From Lentzea sp. (GTDB lineage: Bacteria; Actinomycetota; Actinomycetes; Mycobacteriales; Pseudonocardiaceae): a DNA stretch of 5,283 nucleotides. How positions within the stretch are numbered: position 1 is the stretch's first letter; each line of letters starts with the position of its first letter. Shown one piece after another: positions 1-3,856 of the stretch. Under the pieces are notes generated by a model. That model had not been told where the DNA came from. It did not search any database and saw only the letters and a list, made by a program, of their open reading frames with translations. Where the stretch lies: assembly GCA_030146905.1 (NCBI GenBank), contig JASLAV010000875.1, forward strand, positions 1 to 5,283, read 5' to 3'. The translations under genes were made by a program, and so were the position numbers.

Positions 1-270
1 GCCGCCGTTGCGCCCGCGGTCAACGGGGCCGCCGCCGCAACCGCCCCGACGGCATTCGCACCCGCGGCAGCACCCGCTCCCGCAGCGGCGCCCGCGCCCG
101 TGGCGAACACCACACCCGAAGCTTCAGCGCCCGGTGCCGAAGCGCCCGTCCCCACGGCACCCACCGGCTCCACCGCGGCCAAGCCGAAGCAGCCGCCCGC
201 GCCGCGCAGCCGGTTGCGCCGGATCGCGCGCCGCATCGTCGGCCCCAACCTGCTCACCAAGAGGGGCTGA
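1..270 (+). CDS. C-terminal part of an unidentified Ala/Pro-rich protein
   Basis: Frame 1 is open from the window edge to a TGA at 268-270, giving 89 residues of a protein that starts outside the window. Residues 1-60 are almost entirely Ala, Pro, Val and Thr, with Ala-Pro steps such as APAAAPAPAAAPAP. These are followed by a Lys/Pro hinge (AKPKQPPAPR) and a short basic, probably helical end (SRLRRIARRIVGPNLLTKRG). Actinobacterial membrane sensors, cell-wall proteins and septum proteins often carry such disordered linkers, and the basic end could touch membrane phospholipid or nucleic acid. No catalytic motif is visible and I do not recognise the family. The reading frame is supported by G/C-rich third positions and by ending just before the convergent exporter gene. 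No convincing terminator separates the two. I am fairly sure it is coding and make no claim about function. Confidence 0.6.
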   Translation, partial: AAVAPAVNGAAAATAPTAFAPAAAPAPAAAPAPVANTTPEASAPGAEAPVPTAPTGSTAAKPKQPPAPRSRLRRIARRIVGPNLLTKRG

Positions 271-298
271 GCCGGAACCGCCGTCCGCCCCGTGCCGA

Positions 299-2050
299 CT
301 ACGCGCTCTGCGCCCGCGCGTACAGGCCACCGGACCGGAGCAGTTCGTCGTGCGAGCCGATCTCCTCGATCCGCCCGTCCTCCATCACCACGATGCGGTC
401 GGCGTTGCGGATCGTGGACAGCCGGTGCGCCACCACGAACACCGTGCGGCCGTGCACCAGTCGGGCCAGCGCCTGCTGCACCAGCGCCTCGGACTTGTTG
501 TCCAGCGCGGAGGTCGCCTCGTCCAGCACCAGCACGCGCGGGTCGCGGATCAGCGCCCTGGCGATGGCCAGCCGCTGCTTCTGCCCGCCGGACAGCCGCG
601 CGCCGCGCTCGCCGACCACGGTGTCCAGCCCGGTCGGCAGCTTGTCGATGAACTCCAGCGCGTTGGCGTCGGCCAGCGCCTGCCGCACCACGTCCTCGGA
701 CACGTCGTCCAGGCCGTAGGTGACGTTGTCCCGGATCGTGCCCTCGAACAGGATCGACTCCTGCGGCACCACCGACACGAACCGCCGGTAGCTGCGCAGG
801 TCCAACGTCTCCATGTCGACGCCGTCGAGCAGGATGCGACCCTCCGTCGGCCGCAGGAAGCCGATGACCAGGTTCAGCGCCGTCGACTTGCCCGCGCCGG
901 ACGCGCCGACCAGCGCGATCGTCTCCCCCGGCCGCACGTCGAGGTCGAAGTCCGCGACCGAGTTCCGCGCGGACTCCGGGTAGGCGAACCCGACGTCCTC
1001 GAACCGCACGCCGCCGTGCACGACGTCGACCTGCGCCTTGCCCGCGTTGTGCTCCAGGTCGGGCGCCTCCAGCACCTCGCCGAGCGAGCGCACCGACTCC
1101 AACCCCTTGCTGATCAACGGCGTCAGGCTCATCAACGTGGTGACCGCGCCGGTCAGGGAGGCGAAGTAGGCGCTGAGCATGACCACGTCACCGGGCGTGA
1201 CGGAGAGCCAACCGTGGTAGGCGGCCAGGGCGGAGCCCGCGAGGCAGCCGACGCCGAGCGCGTTGAGCGTGATCCAGGCCAGCGCGCCGAAGCGGACGTT
1301 GAGGCCGTCCAGCTTCATGCCGGCGGCGAAGACCTGGCGCAGCGTGCCGTCCATGCGGTTGAGGGCGGTGCTCTCCAGGCCGTGCGCGCGGGTGATCGGG
1401 ATGAGCGTGGTCATCTCGCCGACCCGGGACGACAGCTGCTCGACCTCCTGCCGGAACGACTCGTTGTACGCGCGCAGCCTGCCGCGCAGCCACATCACCA
1501 GCACCGCCGCGGCGGGCACGACGAGCAGGAACACCGGCAGGAACGCGGGCGCGGTCAACCCGATCACGACCAGCGCGCCGCTCAACGTCGCCAACGCCGA
1601 CAGGCCCTGGTCACCGACCTGCTGGGTGGACGTCTCGATGCTCTCGACGTCCCGGATGACCTTGGTCTGCAGCACGCCCGCGCGGACCCGCGCGTGGTAG
1701 CCGATGGACCGCTGCTGCATGCGCCGGCTCAGCGCCGACCGCATCCGCATGCCCATCCGGCGCGCGCTGCCGTACCACCAGCGCGTGTAGAGGACCGCGA
1801 ACGGGTAGTTCAGCACCAGCGTGACCAGCAGCAACCCCGCGCCGAGCCAGATGCCGACGACCGGCTTGCGCTCCACGACGACGTCGATGACGTAGGCGGT
1901 GATGACCGGGGTGAGCCAGGTGGGGCTGTGCTTGACGAAGAACGCGCCGGCGCCGAGGCCGAGCTTCGCGCGGTCCTCGCGGAAGAGGTAGAGGAGGGTG
2001 CGGACGGGGTGCTCGCCGCGGTAGCGGTGGTCGAGCGGACCGTGGGGCAT
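299..2050 (-). CDS. ABC exporter half-transporter (fused permease and ATPase)
   Basis: This 583-residue protein has the usual length and layout of a homodimeric type IV ABC exporter: an N-terminal membrane domain (about residues 30-320) and a C-terminal ATPase (about 345-583). Hydrophobic segments lie near 34-58, 66-88, 150-188, 255-278 and 287-312. The ATPase motifs are complete: A-loop Tyr357, Walker A GASGAGKST (382-390), Q-loop Gln430, signature LSGGQ (486-490), Walker B VLVLDEA (506-512, catalytic Glu511), D-loop SALD (514-517) and H-loop His542. It should be an active, ATP-driven pump in the cytoplasmic membrane; the substrate (drug, lipid or peptide) cannot be read from the sequence. 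I chose the ATG at 2048-2050 because AGGAG (complement of 2061-2065) lies 10 bases upstream; the open frame runs further upstream, but through regulatory DNA. A partner half-transporter is not visible, so a homodimer is likely. A CebR-like box lies 56 bases upstream of the start codon. Confidence 0.95.
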   Translation of the reverse strand: MPHGPLDHRYRGEHPVRTLLYLFREDRAKLGLGAGAFFVKHSPTWLTPVITAYVIDVVVERKPVVGIWLGAGLLLVTLVLNYPFAVLYTRWWYGSARRMGMRMRSALSRRMQQRSIGYHARVRAGVLQTKVIRDVESIETSTQQVGDQGLSALATLSGALVVIGLTAPAFLPVFLLVVPAAAVLVMWLRGRLRAYNESFRQEVEQLSSRVGEMTTLIPITRAHGLESTALNRMDGTLRQVFAAGMKLDGLNVRFGALAWITLNALGVGCLAGSALAAYHGWLSVTPGDVVMLSAYFASLTGAVTTLMSLTPLISKGLESVRSLGEVLEAPDLEHNAGKAQVDVVHGGVRFEDVGFAYPESARNSVADFDLDVRPGETIALVGASGAGKSTALNLVIGFLRPTEGRILLDGVDMETLDLRSYRRFVSVVPQESILFEGTIRDNVTYGLDDVSEDVVRQALADANALEFIDKLPTGLDTVVGERGARLSGGQKQRLAIARALIRDPRVLVLDEATSALDNKSEALVQQALARLVHGRTVFVVAHRLSTIRNADRIVVMEDGRIEEIGSHDELLRSGGLYARAQSA

Positions 2051-2072
2051 GGTGCGGGGGCTCCTGCGAACG

Positions 2073-2109
2073 GTGGGGGTCACGAGACACCCACACCGCG
2101 CCGTGTGGG
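2073..2109 (-). promoter_or_regulatory. Exporter leader with two mutually exclusive hairpins
   Basis: In the untranslated leader of the exporter, CCCACAC (2090-2096 on +) is complementary to GTGTGGG (2103-2109), a perfect 7-bp stem with a 6-base loop. The same segment can instead pair on its other side: GTGGGGGTC (2073-2081) with GACACCCAC (2086-2094) makes 8 of 9 pairs with a 4-base loop. Bases 2090-2094 cannot be in both stems. The second stem ends 7 bases upstream of the AGGAG ribosome site. This geometry could allow a leader switch, but GC-rich DNA readily gives short stems, so a regulatory role is inference. Confidence 0.3.
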
Positions 2110-2120
2110 GAGCGCTCCCA
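2107..2120. promoter_or_regulatory. CebR/CelR-like operator palindrome
   Basis: GGGGAGCGCTCCCA matches 13 of 14 bases of TGGGAGCGCTCCCA, the known operator of CebR/CelR, the LacI-family repressors of cellulose and cello-oligosaccharide genes in Streptomyces and Thermobifida. The inner 12 bases (2108-2119) form a perfect palindrome. It lies 56 bases upstream of the exporter start codon and just downstream of a possible -10 element, where a bound repressor would block initiation. It could also act on the divergent toxin-antitoxin promoter about 75 bases away, though that promoter has its own operator. No regulator gene is in the window. Confidence 0.55.
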
Positions 2121-2121
2121 C

Positions 2122-2127
2122 ATCGTA
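2122..2127 (-). promoter_or_regulatory. Possible -10 element of the exporter promoter
   Basis: The minus strand reads TACGAT here, which fits the actinobacterial TANNNT pattern. Initiation about seven bases downstream would fall inside the CebR-like palindrome. I see no good -35 hexamer at the usual 16-18 base spacing; that stretch lies in the 24-base repeat and reads GCGGAT or GGCGGA. The call is weak and rests mainly on position. Confidence 0.3.
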
Positions 2128-2136
2128 GGTGGCCGA

Positions 2137-2160
2137 TCCACCGCATCCGCCCTGGCCGGG
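2137..2160. repeat. 24-base direct repeat, left copy
   Basis: This copy begins TCCACCGCATCC and ends GCCCTGGCCGGG. It is identical over 24 bases to 2817-2840. Both copies are also preceded by GGTGG, directly adjacent in the right copy (2812-2816) and separated by four extra bases, CCGA, in this one (GGTGG at 2128-2132). Homology stops abruptly after the final GGG. It lies between the exporter promoter and the toxin-antitoxin promoter, so the two copies bracket the yefM-yoeB operon. Confidence 0.9.
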
Positions 2161-2192
2161 CTGGCGGAGACGCCCCGTCCGACAGATCGCCG

Positions 2193-2221
2193 TTGCCCGT
2201 CAAGAGCTGCACTTGTACAGT
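2193..2221 (+). promoter_or_regulatory. Promoter of the yefM-yoeB operon
   Basis: TTGCCC (2193-2198) and TACAGT (2216-2221) make a plausible -35/-10 pair with a 17-base spacer; the -10 fits the actinobacterial TANNNT pattern. Transcription would begin near 2228, giving a leader of about 18 bases before yefM. The -10 overlaps the first TGTACA operator core, as expected for an operon repressed by its own antitoxin complex. Confidence 0.55.
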
Positions 2222-2233
2222 ATCTTGTACAAG
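2214..2233. promoter_or_regulatory. YefM-YoeB operator: paired TGTACA boxes
   Basis: Two TGTACA cores lie at 2214-2219 and 2226-2231, with centres exactly 12 bases apart. The downstream core sits in a perfect 10-base palindrome, CTTGTACAAG (2224-2233); the upstream one is symmetric only over the six-base core. The Escherichia coli yefM-yoeB operator is likewise a long and a short palindrome with TGTACA cores 12 bases apart, bound by the YefM-YoeB complex. Negative autoregulation here is therefore a strong inference. The boxes overlap the -10 and the likely start of transcription. Confidence 0.85.
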
Positions 2234-2235
2234 TC

Positions 2236-2241
2236 GGGAGG
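2236..2241 (+). promoter_or_regulatory. Ribosome binding site of yefM
   Basis: GGGAGG lies four bases before the ATG at 2246-2248, a slightly short spacing. It is the only good site near the start and supports this ATG over the in-frame ATG at 2255, for which the distance would be 13 bases. Confidence 0.65.
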
Positions 2242-2245
2242 ACCT

Positions 2246-2497
2246 ATGAAGACGATGACCTACTCGGAGTCCCGCGCGAAGTACGCGGAGACCCTGGACT
2301 CGGTGATCAACGATCGCGAAGAGGTCGTCATCACCAGGGCAGGGCACGAACCGGTCGTGATCGTGTCGCTGGACGACTACCAGTCACTCAAGGAAACCGC
2401 CTACCTGCTGCGGAACCCGGAGAACGCCCGGCGGCTGCTCAACGCCATCGAGCAGCTGGAATCCGGCGGCGGGACGCTGGGTGAGCTTGCTGAATGA
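2246..2497 (+). CDS. yefM: Antitoxin YefM (Phd/YefM family)
   Basis: This 83-residue protein matches the E. coli YefM antitoxin in length and along its whole sequence. The N-terminal half (residues 1-45, MKTMTYSESR through VVITRAGHEPVVIVSLDDY) is the Phd/YefM dimerisation and DNA-binding fold. The segment TAYLLRNPENARRLL (51-65) is the hallmark region that leads into the toxin-binding helix. The C-terminal end (about 66-83) is probably disordered when free and wraps the toxin. YefM neutralises YoeB and, alone or in complex, represses its own promoter, here through the TGTACA boxes just upstream. The start is fixed by GGGAGG and by family alignment; an in-frame ATG farther upstream (2129) would run through the promoter and operator. 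It overlaps yoeB by ATGA (2494-2497), so translation is probably coupled. Such antitoxins are typically degraded by cellular proteases, which frees the toxin. Confidence 0.96.
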   Translation: MKTMTYSESRAKYAETLDSVINDREEVVITRAGHEPVVIVSLDDYQSLKETAYLLRNPENARRLLNAIEQLESGGGTLGELAE

Positions 2498-2754
2498 AGC
2501 TCGTTTGGGCCGAACACGCGTGGGATGACTACCTCTGGTGGCAGACCGAGGACCGCAAGATCCTCAGGCGCATCAACGAGTTGATCAAAGATGTCGTGTG
2601 CAACGGCAACGAGGGCATCGGGAAGCCCGAGCCGTTGAAGCACGGCTTCCAGGGATATTGGTCGCGTCGGATCACCGATGAGCACCGTCTGGTGTACAAG
2701 ATCGAGGGCGACGAGATCAGGATCGCCGCCTGCCGCTACCACTACGTGAAGTGA
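2494..2754 (+). CDS. yoeB: Toxin YoeB, ribosome-dependent mRNA endonuclease
   Basis: This 86-residue RelE/ParE-superfamily toxin follows E. coli YoeB almost residue for residue, including KPEPLKH (44-50), the SRRIT-EHRLVY core (57-68) and the end AACRYHY (78-84). The catalytic residues known in E. coli fall at the same numbers here: Glu46, Arg65, His83 and the neighbouring Tyr84. It should bind the ribosomal A site and cleave mRNA there, halting translation when YefM is lost. All active-site residues are present and there is no frameshift, so the toxin is probably active. Two residues (Val-Lys) extend beyond the usual Tyr end. It is translated from the ATG overlapping the yefM stop, with only a weak upstream ribosome site, so it depends on coupling; this keeps antitoxin in excess. 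Its GC content is low for the window (34 of 60 bases in 2581-2640), a hint of acquisition by transfer. Confidence 0.97.
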   Translation: MKLVWAEHAWDDYLWWQTEDRKILRRINELIKDVVCNGNEGIGKPEPLKHGFQGYWSRRITDEHRLVYKIEGDEIRIAACRYHYVK

Positions 2755-2816
2755 TGGCGACAGGCTCGGCCGGAGGGTGGGGACCGGTCAAGCGCAGCGT
2801 CCACCAAGGCGGGTGG

Positions 2817-2840
2817 TCCACCGCATCCGCCCTGGCCGGG
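2817..2840. repeat. 24-base direct repeat, right copy
   Basis: This copy is identical to 2137-2160 and in the same orientation, 680 bases away, 62 bases after the yoeB stop. GGTGG directly precedes it. Its last five bases form part of the left arm of the hairpin at 2836-2867, whereas the left copy has no matching right arm. The stretch 2755-2816 between yoeB and this copy holds only short imperfect inverted repeats (for example CCACC 2801-2805 with GGTGG 2812-2816) and no gene. Confidence 0.9.
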
Positions 2841-2867
2841 GCGGGTGTCGTGGGACACCCGCCCCGG
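2836..2867 (-). terminator. Strong hairpin terminator downstream of the cellulase
   Basis: CCGGGGCGGGTGTC (2836-2849) and GACACCCGCCCCGG (2854-2867) are perfectly complementary, giving a 14-bp stem with a GTGG loop. It begins 5 bases beyond the TGA of the cellulase gene, the usual place for its terminator. There is no T-run on either strand, which is common for actinomycete terminators. The symmetric stem could also stop transcription coming the other way from yoeB. Confidence 0.8.
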
Positions 2868-2872
2868 GTCGG

Positions 2873-3814
2873 TCAGTAGCCGAACACCAGCCGGTAGGCG
2901 ATCTCCGGGTCGAACGTGCCCGCGGGCGTGTTCGGCGCGGTGCCGCAGTTGCCGTCGGAGTCGCCGGGGACCTTCACCCACAGCAGCATCTCGGCGCCGC
3001 CGCCGGTCTGGGCGGTCACGCCGAGCTTGCGCTGACCGGGGTTGCACCACTCGCCGTTGGACCCGTTGCCGTTGCGGCTGGTGTCGACGACGAACGCCTT
3101 GGTGTACCCGGGCAGGGAGCCGTTCACGGAGTTGCCGTACGACACCGACTCGGCGGTCGGGTGGTAGTTGGAGACGTTGATCGCGAAACCGCGGACGTTG
3201 CGCACGCCGGCCGCGTCCAACCGGCCCGCCATGGTGTTCGCGGGCACCCAGCGGGCGTTGCCCGCGTCCAGGTAGGCCCACGTGTTGGGCGCGCGGTCGC
3301 GGAACTGCTCGGTGGCGTAGCGGATCATCGCGTTGCGGGCGGTGACGGCGTCGGGCGCCATGCAGTTGAAGTCGGCCAGCGAGTCCGGCTCGATGACCAC
3401 GACGGCGGGCCGCGCGCCGATGGCCGACGCGAAGTTCGAGATCCACGCCCGGTAGGCCTCGGGCGATCCCGCGCCGCCGCCGGAGTGGCCGCCGCACGCG
3501 TCCCGGCCGGGGATGTTGTAGGCGACGAGGACCGGCAGCTTGTCGGCCGCGTCGGCGGCGGCCACGTAGTTGCCGACGGCCGTGCGGATGTCACCGCTCC
3601 AGCTGCCGAACCACCGCGCCATCGGCTTGGTGGAGAGGTTCGACCTGATGGCCGCCGTGCGGCCGTCGTTGGGGTTGTTGCGGACCCACGCAGCGGGGTT
3701 CGAGTCGGGGTCGACGTAGAAACCGCTGGTCATGCCGATCGGACTGGCGGCGTTCGCCTGGCCCGGGACGACCAGTGCTGCGAGCAGGGCGAGCACTGTC
3801 GCGGTCAAGCGCAT
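2873..3814 (-). CDS. Secreted glycoside hydrolase family 6 cellulase (endoglucanase)
   Basis: This 313-residue protein has a signal peptide (residues 1-22: one Arg, a hydrophobic core LTATVLALLAALVV, cleavage after QANA) followed directly by a GH6 catalytic domain that reaches the C-terminus. GH6 enzymes cut beta-1,4-glucan with inversion of configuration. Family hallmarks: YNIPGRDACGG (99-109) with the conserved Arg104-Asp105; VVVIEPDSLA (138-147), the GH6 signature, whose Asp144 is the catalytic acid; and KVPGDSDGNC (281-290), whose Asp287 aligns with the proposed base. Four cysteines (107, 151, 257, 290) can make the two usual disulfides, 107-151 and 257-290. No cellulose-binding module or linker is present, so it probably attacks soluble or amorphous glucan; endo action is inferred from architecture and bacterial relatives. 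The ATG at 3812-3814 has an AAGGA ribosome site (complement of 3821-3825) six bases upstream; an earlier in-frame ATG would spoil the signal peptide. It starts 42 bases after the broken NTPase gene. Confidence 0.95.
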   Translation of the reverse strand: MRLTATVLALLAALVVPGQANAASPIGMTSGFYVDPDSNPAAWVRNNPNDGRTAAIRSNLSTKPMARWFGSWSGDIRTAVGNYVAAADAADKLPVLVAYNIPGRDACGGHSGGGAGSPEAYRAWISNFASAIGARPAVVVIEPDSLADFNCMAPDAVTARNAMIRYATEQFRDRAPNTWAYLDAGNARWVPANTMAGRLDAAGVRNVRGFAINVSNYHPTAESVSYGNSVNGSLPGYTKAFVVDTSRNGNGSNGEWCNPGQRKLGVTAQTGGGAEMLLWVKVPGDSDGNCGTAPNTPAGTFDPEIAYRLVFGY

Positions 3815-3820
3815 TGACGG

Positions 3821-3828
3821 TCCTTCCG
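3821..3828 (-). promoter_or_regulatory. Ribosome binding site that fixes the cellulase start
   Basis: The minus strand reads CGGAAGGA, with AAGGA six bases before the ATG at 3814. This selects the start that places a clean signal peptide at the N-terminus rather than the longer version beginning at 3853. I see no convincing promoter or CebR-like box in the 42 bases between the two genes. Confidence 0.7.
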
Positions 3829-3856
3829 CTCGAGGAACGTGACGGCGGTTCACCGA

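Noticed and set aside
1..180. The Ala/Pro-rich stretch as a DNA tandem repeat array
   Set aside because: The protein is low-complexity, but the codons vary and no unit repeats with a fixed period at the DNA level.
263..291. GGGGC and GCCCC as a terminator between the convergent genes
   Set aside because: The stem is only 5 bp with a 19-base loop and no further pairing; chance is sufficient in such DNA.
8..2128. A 706-codon open frame on the plus strand
   Set aside because: It lies opposite the exporter gene, is rich in Arg, His, Gln and Pro in the manner of antisense frames in GC-rich DNA, and shows no domain. The minus-strand exporter has every expected motif.
2129..2245. An upstream start for yefM at 2129
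   Set aside because: It would translate the direct repeat, the promoter and the operator, and give a 122-residue protein, while the YefM family is about 83 residues.
2051..2347. A longer exporter reading frame starting at 2347
   Set aside because: The extra 99 residues would run through the yefM gene, its promoter and the repeat. The ATG at 2050 has a good AGGAG site.
2777..3817. A 346-codon open frame on the plus strand opposite the cellulase
   Set aside because: It is a GC-rich shadow of the GH6 gene, with a low-complexity Gly/Val/Arg composition and no ribosome site.
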